Below, piece after piece: positions 45,779 through 55,225 of a DNA stretch of 64,000 nucleotides (position 1 is its first letter; each line of letters opens with the position of its first letter). The stretch is taken from positions 2,666,001 through 2,730,000 of the forward strand of contig JARKIF010000003.1 of assembly GCA_029378245.1 (NCBI GenBank). The letters are read 5' to 3'. The translations under genes were made by a program, and so were the position numbers. Below the pieces are notes generated by a model. The model had not been told where the DNA came from and searched no databases. It was given only the letters and a program-made list of their open reading frames with translations. The DNA comes from Roridomyces roridus (taxonomy: Eukaryota > Basidiomycota > Agaricomycetes > Agaricales > Mycenaceae).

Positions 45779-47063
45779 TCATTCCTTCTCCTCCCTCTTC
45801 GTCCCCTTCCCATCTTCTTGCTCATCCTTACCCTCACCCGCCTCTCGATTCTCCTTATCCTCATACGCCCCCGCATACTCCCCCTCAACGCGCCGAATCT
45901 CCCCGCGTAAACGGCGCGCCTCGCTCGAGAGGTCGAGCCATTGTTCGATATCGAAACCGCGGGCCTATGGTTGGTGTCAGCATCAGAATCAAGCCCATGA
46001 ATGGAGGGGAGCAACGAAGGCGTGGGAGATGGTCGGGGACAAGAAAGAAAGAAAGCGAGCCCACCTTATACAGGGTCTCCCTCCGCGAGTCAATTGATCG
46101 ATCCAGGACGGAGGAGTAGGACACCTCTCGACCCTGGTAGAGGAACCACAGATACCCGGCCATGACGGTGGAGAGTCCCGAGAGGTAGGTGATGGGTTCC
46201 ATCACATCCCTATGCGCTTGATTCAGCTCCATCTCGACTGGGTAAGAACGGAAGCACTCGCCAGCCATAATCCCAGAAGGTCAGTCGCGCGACACCGCCC
46301 CAATAGACAGCAAGCAATCCGAATCCAGCCGTCGCCATCCTCCGTGCGCCCCTCTTCGCCTCGTGGTCGCACGCGCGCTTGAGCTCCTCCATATCACGCA
46401 GCTGGCGTTCGATTGACGCAAGACGCTTTCGCATGGAATCGAGTCCGTGCAGCAGCAGTGGGGACCTGCACTTCGAGAACTACCTCGGAGTGTACCGAGT
46501 TTTCGATTTTCGTACTGGTGTGCGTGGACGGTGAAGGGTCGTAGCTGATGCAGAGCGAGAACTTGCCCGCTCGTGCGGCCGCGTCCCGGATAAAGTCGCC
46601 TACGTCCGTCGAGTCGGACCACTGAGCCTCTTGCTTCCTGCCGTGGCTGCGGAACGAGATCGTCGGGGTCGCGGGCGCGACGGAGGCTAGTACCAGACGG
46701 GCCACGTGCGATAGCGGTTGGGAGGGATGGAGGAGCATCACCGTCGGTGGGGCTTGGCTTTCGCCGAGTGGCAGCTTTTTAACAGCGTGTTCTTCGAATT
46801 TGAGTAGTTGAAGCGGGAGTATGAGTTTGAATAGATGGGAAGACGTGGGTAGCAGTTTCCCTGGACTCTCTCAGCGCCATTGCATAGGAAATAGTCCACG
46901 TGGTACACGCACCGTGTTCTCCGACAGCTTCATCCTCCGATTCCTTCCACCGGCTGTTTGGCTTGGAGTTTGCCAAGAAATCTGCGTGTGCGACGTCAAA
47001 GTGGGTCGAGTATCGTCGTAAATGTAGACGGAGCGGAGAGAGCCAGACTCGAGCAGAGAGCAT
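45779..47063 (-). CDS. Mitochondrial calcium uniporter, with one frameshift
   Basis: The N-terminus MLSARVWLSPLRLHLRRYST is a typical mitochondrial presequence. It is followed by the matrix domain (VMLLHPSQPLSHVARLVLA, DFIRDAAARAGKFSL), a coiled coil (RKRLASIERQLRDMEELKRA) and the pore: FWDYGWDVMEPITYLSGLST, containing the DVME motif, between two membrane segments. A coiled coil (SRRETLYK, ARGFDIEQWLDLSSEARR) and a charged tail end at 45779. The intron at 46210-46261 has a GC donor (GCGAGT) and restores W-D-V-M-E. The reading frame needs removal of one base near 46459 (EVQVP then LLHGLDSMRKRL): a sequencing error or a recent null allele. Expected role: calcium uptake across the inner mitochondrial membrane. 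Confidence 0.85.
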
Positions 47064-48711
47064 CAAGCTTGAAGGAAGAAGAGAACTTAGAGAAGAGAGA
47101 GCCACCGACGTCATTCATGATCTTGATGCCAAGACTTCCCACGGTTGGACACTCGTGTTTGATTCTCGACGCGATTTTGGTTCATTGACTCGCATGGGTT
47201 GTAGCTGCATTCAAATTGGAATCTCTCGATTATCCACGCTGTGAATATTTACAACTGTGAATCCTCAAATATTGAACCGGCGAGTGTCGATGCAGCGCGT
47301 TCACCGTTGAACCGACGTTTCTAGACGTGCTAGAACATCCTCTGAGGCCTCGTTCGATTCGAGGCCAGGCCATGAGAGATCATGCAAGTCCTTTATTCTC
47401 TCAGAGTGTCTGCGATGAGCTCCGGACCCAGTGAACATGATGGTTTGCTTCATATATATGTAGGACCCCATGGTTTCCAGAGATTCGGCAGGATAGAATT
47501 TCCATGAACCACGGGAAACCCAGCTGAAAGGTTGATGGCACCCTGGGCAAGGTGGGAATGACCCTTCTTCCCCGTCGACTTTGAGCAAAGTGACAGCACT
47601 GTACTTTCAAGCCATCTTTCATGCTAAAATACACCGTAAGTACCAATAATGCAGCATGTATGTAAGCATGTTATCCATTCACCGGTGCGTTGGTCTATCT
47701 TCTTGCTGTATGATCTTATGATATCGAGAAGGATCCGGCCTCGCGCACTTGGAACCCTCTCCGACGGACCCTGAGTTGATACACCTCCGCATCGCCAAGA
47801 TCATCGAGCCTGTCCGTGTATTGGTCCCTTGGATCGCGGAGAACGTGCTCCCTCGTGAGGGAGAGCTGCTCCAACAGTTTGCGGGACGGCCGATCGACGT
47901 CACCGTGGTCGCTGGATTTATTGACCTGCAGAAGGAATGCAATGGTGATGCGCAAGTGGATGGACGGCTCCTGATCTTTTGGATATACCGTACGTCTAGC
48001 AATACAATGGTTTCTTTGTCCCTGCGGCTCACAATTCACTGCAAAGGCCGCAGAGTCGACGTCACAGAAACCAAAGCAAAACTATGGTTAATATCGAAGG
48101 GAGCGGTGCTGCTTATCGGCCCTATAGCTTTATTAATGATGATGCGTCCAGCCATAATCGCTTCGGGTTTGAAAGTTTGAATGGCGAACGAGTGAGACGC
48201 AGTCGCCGAGGTGAAGGTTGGACTCCAGAGTTGCTCCAGAATGTCAATCAATCCACAGCCACAGTCCACTGATGCTACATCTTTGCTTCCTCCTCTCATC
48301 CTTGACTCGGACCCGAGCTTTCGTGCTTCCGTGCGGTTCAAAACAGCTAGCAAAAAATTACATTCCCTCTCCTCGAATTATCTTGCATCCGGCCTTTTAC
48401 CGTCCCCCGCCACCCGCCGGTCGGTCAAGTCAAGAACACCGGTACAAGATGAATGTCTCAGATTCTCTCGCCCGCTGAGTCTCCGACAAGTACTTACCCT
48501 ACTCCGGCTGCTCGCATCCCTGCAGTACAGTGCTCCCCAGTCCACCCGTCTCCACAAAACGCGACCGGGACTGACGGCCACGGCATTCCCTCCCCTAAAC
48601 TCCGATCACTACCACAGGTTACAAAGCCACGACTTGCAAGACTGACGTGTCTTATTCGCTCCTCCTCCACCCCCCAACCTCGCCCTCCACAACCCAGCCA
48701 CACTTCTCTCG
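47064..48711. other. Intergenic region with one unplaced open frame
   Basis: Apart from the frame at 47749-48180 nothing is recognisable. It contains the divergent promoters of the uniporter gene and the aldo-keto reductase gene. Confidence 0.4.
47749..48180 (+). CDS. Unrecognised open frame
   Basis: About 140 codons. The first 65 residues (LIHLRIAKIIEPVRVLVPWI, REGELLQQFAGRPIDVTVVA) look protein-like; the rest ends in a hydrophobic run (LLIGPIALLMMMRPAIIASG). There is no recognised domain and no good start context. It may be an exon of an unseen gene, or chance. Confidence 0.25.
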   Translation: MEPSPTDPELIHLRIAKIIEPVRVLVPWIAENVLPREGELLQQFAGRPIDVTVVAGFIDLQKECNGDAQVDGRLLIFWIYRTSSNTMVSLSLRLTIHCKGRRVDVTETKAKLWLISKGAVLLIGPIALLMMMRPAIIASGLKV

Positions 48712-50187
48712 ATGGTCACATCCTTTGCTGGAGTCCGATATGCGTCCAAGAACCGGCTTCCGGGGAGGACTTTTGCCGGAGCGCGACAGCAGCGCCGTAC
48801 GCTGACGACGCTGCCTTCGCATTATGTGCTGCCCTCGGGGGATCAGATTCCTGCTGTAGCACTCGGTGAGTGGTCATGCAAGTTCAACGAGGAGAAGGAC
48901 TCAGCTCGAACGATCATAGGATGCTGGCGCTCCGCGAGGGACGACGTTGGAGAGGCTGTCAAGGTAGGCGTTGCACAATACACCATTCGACCACTTTCAC
49001 TTAGTCTGTGGGTCGGGCGTGTAGACTGCCCTCAAGGCTGGATATCGGCACATTGACGGCGCGTGGATTTACGGGGTGCGTCATCTCATCTAGGCAAAGG
49101 CGCGATTTCATCAACGAAATGCAGAACGAAGGCGAAGTCGGGCAGGCGCTCAAATATAGTGGTGTACCTCGCCGTGAGGTCTGGCTTACCTCCAAGGTCC
49201 GTCAGCTTCAAGCCAAATCCTGAATGTAGATCCTGACTTCGGGCCTTTATTTAGCTCTGGAACGCGCACAAAACCCCCGAAGACGTTGAACCTGCCCTGA
49301 ACGATACGCTGAGCAAGCTTGGGACGGACTACCTCGATTTGTATCTCATTCACTGGTATATTGAGTTGACCTTTCTCCCTTTGTTCGAATGATGAGACAT
49401 TCCTCCAGGCCGGTGGCCAAGAAAGACGGCCAGCCGTACGACAAGACACTCACAGCCGACCCGTACCCGACGTGGCAGAAGCTGGAAGAGATGGTGGCCA
49501 AAGGGAAGGTACGGAATATCGGGGTTAGCAAGTGCGTTTTTGTGTTCTGCTTCTTCTGTCCTGTTGGCTAAATGGATGGCTTGAATCAGCTTCAACATTC
49601 CCAAGTGTGTTCATCATGCTATGGTATAATTTGACCAAGTGTAATACAACGACAGACTCGACAACCTCATCGCCAACCCGCTCAAAATCAAACCCGCCGT
49701 GAACCAGGTCGAACTCAACTTTTGGTTGCCGCAGCCCGAGTTGCTCGAGGTGCGTTTCCTTCTTCTCCTTGCCGCGTAAATACGAGATACTACTCTTATA
49801 CAGTACGCCAAACGAAATTCCATCCTCCTCGAAGCCTATTCTCCGCTCGGCAGCGAAGGCAAAGTCAAAGAAACCCTCGCTCTGCCGGAGGTGCAGGCCA
49901 TCGCGCATGAAATGGGCATGACTCGCGCACAAGTCATCATCAGTTGGCATATCCAGCGCGGGACGGTGGTGTTGCCGAAGAGTGTTACGCCGGCGAGGGT
50001 TGTTGAGAATTTACAAGGTGCTTTGCATTGTTTCATCGTACGCGGATATCTCAACGCCGCACACTACTTAGTCCGCGCCCTCCCACCAGCGCTCTTTGAC
50101 AAGCTCGAAGCGGCGGCGCGTGCGCACCCGCCCTCGCGTGGGTTGAATCCGAGTACGAATTGGTTGGATTATGATATGTTTGCGTAG
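48712..50187 (+). CDS. Aldo-keto reductase, copy 1
   Basis: Exons spell [104 protein letters not shown] and [16 protein letters not shown], then [14 protein letters not shown]. The catalytic tetrad is complete: Asp and Tyr in HIDGAWIY, Lys in TSKLW, His in LIHW. The NADPH phosphate site is in [11 protein letters not shown] 35-residue Arg-rich N-terminal extension suggests mitochondrial import (inferred). Introns are 45-70 bp. It should reduce aldehydes or ketones with NADPH. A close paralogue is at 62573-63965. Confidence 0.9.
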
Positions 50188-51570
50188 AGGTGAGGGCAGT
50201 GGGTAAGTGGTATGAATGGCATTCATGTATTTCACTCAAGCGGGTGTACCAATGTACAGTACTATTGTTGCTTTTCTCAACGCCAGCGAGGTGCCACCAG
50301 CGGCATGTTCGAACGTTTTCGAGAGACGAGAATCCTATCAAAACACAAAGTTCTCTCCCACAATCTTCTCGCTCATTCTCCACAACCTCGTTGCGTTACC
50401 CTGTGATTTATCAGTCAGAGGTCTTGGCCGTTTGCCGGGGACGCACCATATCTCTACTCTCCTTTCCGACAATGTCGTTTGCGGGCGCGCAATCGTTTAG
50501 GTATGTCCCCGGTTTGTCTACGGGGGAGTTGAGAGGTCAAATTTGAAATTTTTGCTGCAATATAGCTGAGAGGGCGTACCGTTGAGACTGGGGTCGAACG
50601 CGGCTACGATTGTCCTGGACGTGAATCATAATCAACCAGTGGAAGTTGTACACAAGGGAAACTCACGTCGCAGCTCCTTGAGCGATCGTCTTCCATGGAA
50701 TTCCGCCCGGTGTGTGTACGCCTCCCGCAGGGTCGGTATTCATGCCTCCCTCGGAGTCGAGGAGGCCTGTCGGACGAGTCAACCAATGTAAGAACTCGGT
50801 CAATTAAATTTATGCGTCTCAACTCACCAATTTCCTGCAACGGCCCAATGGCTCCAGGGTGCTGCATTATGTTGGTGTAGATAGCTGTACCGTGCCGGAT
50901 TTCAGTAACGCTCCGATCTCTCAAGACTACACTCACCTCCCGGATGCAAACTATACGCATTCACCCTCCCCTCGCTCCGCTTACAAATCTCCAGTGCAGT
51001 GAGTACATTTGCTGATTTCACCCGGTAATAGGCTTCCACTGGTTGATAGAGCGTCTCATCTGGCTTGCCGAGTGTAGCAAAGTTGGGACCTGTGCCGTGT
51101 CCGTGGCCGATGCTCGAAATGAAGATGACGCGCGGGGTGTACGTGGGGGAGGCCGAGGATAGGATTATCGGCTTGATGAGGGCGGTGAAGAGGAATGGAA
51201 CCAGATGCCCAACGGCCATCTGAGTCTCAAGGTTGTCAGTAGTAAGGACGAAGGGACCGATCGGGGCGGCGGCATTGTGGATGAGAACCTACGAATAATT
51301 GAGTCGAATGTCTTGTGAAAGACAACACTTACATGCAAAGGTTCGGCCCACGAAATAACCTCTTCGGCAGCCTTCCGCGCCGAGGCAAACGACGAGAAAT
51401 CCACGAGCAAGGGCCGGAGATTGGCTGAGGGTATATCCTTCCGGACTCCCTCCACCGCGGCGTTCAACCTCCCTGCATTATGCCCCGTCATGATAACCAG
51501 ATTGGCATGTTTTGCGATCACACGCGCAGTCTCGAAACCGAGTCCATTGAGGGATGTGCCTGTTATGAGG

Positions 51571-52071
51571 TCTATGCTTTGTTGTCGTCTGGTGAGCAAA
51601 TATATTGCGGCCTAAAAAGCGAACCGTGCGAGCCAGCGAAGCGGCAAAGATGCGCAACTTTGCGTGGCAGCAAACACGGGCCACTCTACAAGAGGACTCT
51701 ACACAAAAAGACTAAATACGCAGGGGGCGAAGGGGTTGGATGGTGGGTGAAATGAAACAAGCAGCTGCAGGGACTGCAAGCATGCTGTGAGGTGAGTGTG
51801 GAGGAAGAGAGACAGCGGCAGGTACCTGCAAGCATGCTGTGAGGTGAGTGTGGAGGAAGAGAGACAAAGGCCATCAGATCGCGCGACGCCTCCTGAAAGG
51901 GCGAGACACGTGATCCTCCTCGTGTGCATAGACCGCCGTTGACTCGTCAACCGCTTCTTCTATGCTTTGTTGTCGTCTGGTGAGCAAATATATTGCGGCC
52001 TAAAAAGCGAACCGTGCGAGCCAGCGAAGCGGCAAAGATGCGCAACTTTGCGTGGCAGCAAACACGGGCCA
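51571..52071. repeat. B2 - spacer - A2 - B1 block of the split direct repeats
   Basis: B2 is 51571-51683 and B1 is 51959-52071, both starting TCTATGCTTTGTTGTCGTCT. A2 is 51747-51958 and abuts B1 directly (CCGCTTCT then TCTATGC). Inside A, a 40-bp unit containing AAGCATGCTGTGAGGTGAGT is repeated twice. Confidence 0.92.
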
Positions 52072-52144
52072 ACACAGAAACCACCACGGAAGCCCAGAGG
52101 GCTGGGAGTAGCGGGACCGTGAAGCGGCCACAAGGAAAGACTGC

Positions 52145-54397
52145 TCAGAGCGACGGGGAGGGGCGGGAAGTGGGGATTGGAACAGAGTCTGATAGGGACA
52201 AGACCTTGGAACTGGAGGCACGAGCCAAATGAGGAGCGAGTTGGAACATGCGAGAATATTGAAAGCGGGAAGCGGCGTCCGCGATTGCATTGTCATGAGT
52301 CGAAATCCAGGCGGACTCGAACGTAAAATGCAGCCGGCAAGCGAAACCGACAAACTGGCGCATGAGTTCCATGGTCGGTGGAGACCGGATGGAGAGTTTG
52401 TGAATGGCGTGGACAACGGCCTGGTTATCGACATGAAACACAATGTGTTTGTGAGCGAATTCCGGACCCCAACGGAGGATAGCCTGGATGATGGCGTAGA
52501 ATTCCTTGAACTGAATATCGCGTTTGGAGCCGGAATAGCGAGCAGGAAGACGGGATGAGAACCAGAGGGAACCAAAGATGCCCCCAATCCCTTTAAGGCC
52601 GCTGGCGTCGGTATAGATGTGGAGTGTGTGGCGGTGGGGAGAAATGAGGTGAATGCCATTCCAGGCAACGGAAAAAGTCGCCCACCAATGCAAATCCCGC
52701 CGCATCGCACGTGTAATCCGACGGCGAGCAAAGGGGGTTCTGAAGGAGGAGGAGAAATCGAACATGGACCGCAAGAATGCGGGTGAGTAAGGAATGACCT
52801 GCGAGCAAAAGAGGAGGTAGCCCGTCAACCCAGCAAGCTCGTGGGCATTGCAGTGCAACTTTTGCAGCCAAGAGGATAGCACCGTCCGGAGATACAAAAG
52901 TTTGTCATCCGGCAGGCGAACCTCCATGCGGATGGAGTCAATAATGAAGCCCAGGAACTCGAGGACAGCGGTGGGGCCAACAATTTTGGACTCCTGGAAG
53001 TTTAATCCAAGCGCGTGAGCAAGCCCGCGTGCCCATTCAAGAGCTGCAGTAGCAGTATCGGGGCTGAGGTGAGGTGCAAAAATCTTTAGGAAGTCGTCGA
53101 GGTAGTGCCGAATGCGAGCAGGTAGGTGATGTACTAAAATCCAATGAAGAGCCTCCGAGAAGAGGTTGAAAATGTAGGGTGCGGAACGCAAGCCGAACAT
53201 CAAAAAGAGTTCATAATAAAGGCGGCTGTCCCAGCTGTACCCGAGCAGAGGCCAGTCGGCAGGGCGAATAGGAATATGGCGGAAGGCTTGCTCGAGGTCA
53301 AGCTTGACCATCAGGGAGCCGGGGCCTGAGGCGACCAGATCGGCAACTGCACAGCGGAACATGTCGTAGGAAATGGCAGCTTCGGAATCCGGGATGCCAT
53401 CATTGACCGAATGCCCGCGGGGCCAAGATAAGTGATGAATCTGACGCAATTTTCCCGACTGCTTGCGCGCAACAACGCCAAGCGGGGAGGAGCGAAAATG
53501 GGGAAAGGGGGGTTGGGTGAAAGGACCACGAACGCGGCCATTCGAGACTTGAGTTCTAATGGACTGCTGGATGGTTTCTGGGTACTGGAATGCGGACTGG
53601 AGATTCGGAACTGCCTGTGAAACATGGCGGTCCCCAGAAAACCCAATATCAGCACCATGGTCAATTATGTGTAGCAGGGTGTCAACGAATGTGCGGTCGG
53701 GATAATCTCGAAGGTAGAAATCCCAGGCGTCACGATTCAAGGATGAAGAGACACGAGGAAGGTCCGCATCAGCCGGAGCGCGATTGCACCGCGGATCAGA
53801 GTTGGGACGAGGAGGAGTGTAAAGACAGGGGGGGAAGATCTCATCATGAGGAAGCCGGAAATGGCTGTGGGGATGAAACTCCAGAGCACAAGCCCGAAGT
53901 GGAGGAGATGTGAGAACGGAAGGGCAAGCAGAAATCGAGCTCTCCGTCTCCGGTAGAGGTAAAGCGGCAGATGAGCCAAAGCAAATCGGGCGTGCTGCCG
54001 TTGGCGCCGTAGACTCGACGAGGAGGAGCGAAGGCTCGGCGGACCCCACATCAAAGTGAGTGGGAAGAGTAGCGGGTGCGACAGACTCCACAACGGACTC
54101 GACCGTAGGGAGGAGCGGTTTAAAACCAAGCTCGGCACGATGTGCACGCCGTTCTTCACGAACAACCCACGGGACAAACCGCTTGGAGCGAAGGCGGCGT
54201 CGGGGAGCTGCGTAGAAGGGTAGGGCGGTGCGAGTGAAGGAGAAACGGCATTGCTGGAGCGGCGGGCCGGGGACAAAGAGTTTGGAGCGCTGTCGGGCGC
54301 CCGGGGCCCGGTGAACGAACGGGGACCCCTCCAAGGACCAGGAGGAGCAGTGTGCGTACGCTGGGCGTGGCATGATTGCGACGAGCCACTGAGCCAC
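52145..54397 (-). CDS. Reverse transcriptase-RNase H polyprotein of the Ngaro-type element
   Basis: A single open frame of 750 codons. Residues 1-210 are Pro/Ser/Arg-rich. A conserved pre-RT segment (AWDFYLRDYPDRTFVDTLLH) follows, then RT with MVKLDLEQAFRHIPI (about 364), FGLRSAPYIFN (about 401) and the catalytic HYLDDFLKIF box (about 431). RNase H carries IYTDASGLKGIGG (about 595), the Glu in IQFKEFYAI, HVDNQAVVHAI (about 655) and HDNAIADAASR (about 701). No integrase or aspartic protease domain is seen, which fits DIRS-like elements rather than LTR elements. The open frame suggests recent activity. Confidence 0.9.
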   Translation of the reverse strand: MAQWLVAIMPRPAYAHCSSWSLEGSPFVHRAPGARQRSKLFVPGPPLQQCRFSFTRTALPFYAAPRRRLRSKRFVPWVVREERRAHRAELGFKPLLPTVESVVESVAPATLPTHFDVGSAEPSLLLVESTAPTAARPICFGSSAALPLPETESSISACPSVLTSPPLRACALEFHPHSHFRLPHDEIFPPCLYTPPRPNSDPRCNRAPADADLPRVSSSLNRDAWDFYLRDYPDRTFVDTLLHIIDHGADIGFSGDRHVSQAVPNLQSAFQYPETIQQSIRTQVSNGRVRGPFTQPPFPHFRSSPLGVVARKQSGKLRQIHHLSWPRGHSVNDGIPDSEAAISYDMFRCAVADLVASGPGSLMVKLDLEQAFRHIPIRPADWPLLGYSWDSRLYYELFLMFGLRSAPYIFNLFSEALHWILVHHLPARIRHYLDDFLKIFAPHLSPDTATAALEWARGLAHALGLNFQESKIVGPTAVLEFLGFIIDSIRMEVRLPDDKLLYLRTVLSSWLQKLHCNAHELAGLTGYLLFCSQVIPYSPAFLRSMFDFSSSFRTPFARRRITRAMRRDLHWWATFSVAWNGIHLISPHRHTLHIYTDASGLKGIGGIFGSLWFSSRLPARYSGSKRDIQFKEFYAIIQAILRWGPEFAHKHIVFHVDNQAVVHAIHKLSIRSPPTMELMRQFVGFACRLHFTFESAWISTHDNAIADAASRFQYSRMFQLAPHLARASSSKVLSLSDSVPIPTSRPSPSL

Positions 54398-54447
54398 TCA
54401 AAGTGCAAAGACAAAGGCCGTGGCCCCTAATCCTCCAAATGCAACCT

Positions 54448-54659
54448 GTGAAATGAAACAAGCAGCTGCAGGGACTGCAAGCATGCTGTGAGGTGAGTGT
54501 GGAGGAAGAGAGACAGCGGCAGGTACCTGCAAGCATGCTGTGAGGTGAGTGTGGAGGAAGAGAGACAAAGGCCATCAGATCGCGCGACGCCTCCTGAAAG
54601 GGCGAGACACGTGATCCTCCTCGTGTGCATAGACCGCCGTTGACTCGTCAACCGCTTCT
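54448..54659. repeat. A1 terminal repeat of the Ngaro-type element
   Basis: 212 bp, starting GTGAAATGAAACAAGCAGCT on the plus strand and ending ACTCGTCAACCGCTTCT. By eye it is identical or nearly so to A2 at 51747-51958. It carries the same doubled 40-bp unit. Confidence 0.92.
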
Positions 54660-54824
54660 ACTACAACAGAATCAGATACAGGGGAGGCAAGGAGTCTGAG
54701 TTGCACGCACCATTCTTGCCTTTAATCTCCTCTGCGAAGACGGTGGCTACCTCCTCGGCGGTTGTCGTCTTGGAAAAACACGCTCTTGGGGAAGTCATTT
54801 TGGTGTGCGGTCCAGTCCGCTCCA

Positions 54825-54836
54825 CTCGATATAAGT
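54825..54836 (-). promoter_or_regulatory. TATA-like element of dehydrogenase copy 1
   Basis: CTTATATCG on the minus strand about 35 bp upstream of the ATG at 54798. The position corresponds to the TATA of copy 2. Confidence 0.4.
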
Positions 54837-55225
54837 AGTCAACGCCCGAATTACGTGCTGTGAATGATGCACCCTCGGATGTGGTTCCGAGATCACTTGG
54901 AAATAATCTTATTCGGTTACTGTTCGGGTTCGGAACGTGATCAGCACGCCACTACGTCTGGAAGAGAATGCGCCTCCTGCACGCGGCTTTCGGTCAGTGT
55001 GCAAGGCCGTGTCCGGCTTTCTCACTGGAGCACAGAGAAGCGAGACTTTGGCGTCAGCGGGGCTGGGTCATTTCGGCAGGCAGTCGGTTCCCGCGGCTGA
55101 TCACGGCCAGCAACTTGGTTCAGGACGGTGCCGGGATGGTGGCTCTGCGCGATGTGTATTTCGATTTCAACATGCCGGCCGAAATCATTTTTCGATGCAA
55201 CGTTGATCTTCGCGTACTTCCGAAA

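Larger units (their letters stand above)
51571..54659 (-). mobile_element. Ngaro/DIRS-type tyrosine-recombinase retroelement with split direct repeats, 3089 bp
   Basis: Read on the minus strand the order is A1 (54659-54448, 212 bp), RT/RNase H frame (54397-52145), B1 (52071-51959, 113 bp), A2 (51958-51747), a 63-bp spacer, then B2 (51683-51571). A1/A2 and B1/B2 are near-identical direct repeats. An A1 - coding - B1-A2-B2 order is the split direct repeat layout of Ngaro/PAT-type elements, which integrate by tyrosine recombinase and make no target duplication. None is seen here: the host gene reads through cleanly on either side. No recombinase or gag frame is present, so this copy is probably non-autonomous for integration. 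Confidence 0.85.
50338..54798 (-). pseudogene. Short-chain dehydrogenase/reductase, copy 1, split by a retroelement
   Basis: Exon 1 (54798 to about 54709) encodes TTTAEEVATVFAEEIKGKNG and ends at a GTGCGT donor. Exon 2 resumes at 51570 with LITGTSLNGLGFETARVIAK (TGxxxGxG cofactor site). Later exons include RVIFISSIGHGHGTGPNF, YYRVKSANVLTALEICKRS (YxxxK catalytic pair), AYSLHPGG and GTYLNDCAPANDIVGKE, ending at 50338. The 3089-bp element sits between the first and second base of exon 2. Without it the acceptor would be GTTGTAG followed by TCCTCATAACAGG, just as in copy 2. Apart from the insertion the coding sequence looks intact. Confidence 0.85.

Noticed and set aside
46396..46463. An intron removing the coiled-coil start of the uniporter (in phase, CGCCAG acceptor)
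   Set aside because: The donor would be GTCCCC, and the removed residues (LLHGLDSMRKRLASIER) match what I remember of fungal uniporters, so a one-base indel is more likely.
51571..54659. LTR retrotransposon
   Set aside because: Repeats are split (A1 ... B1-A2-B2), there is no target duplication, and the polyprotein lacks protease and integrase.
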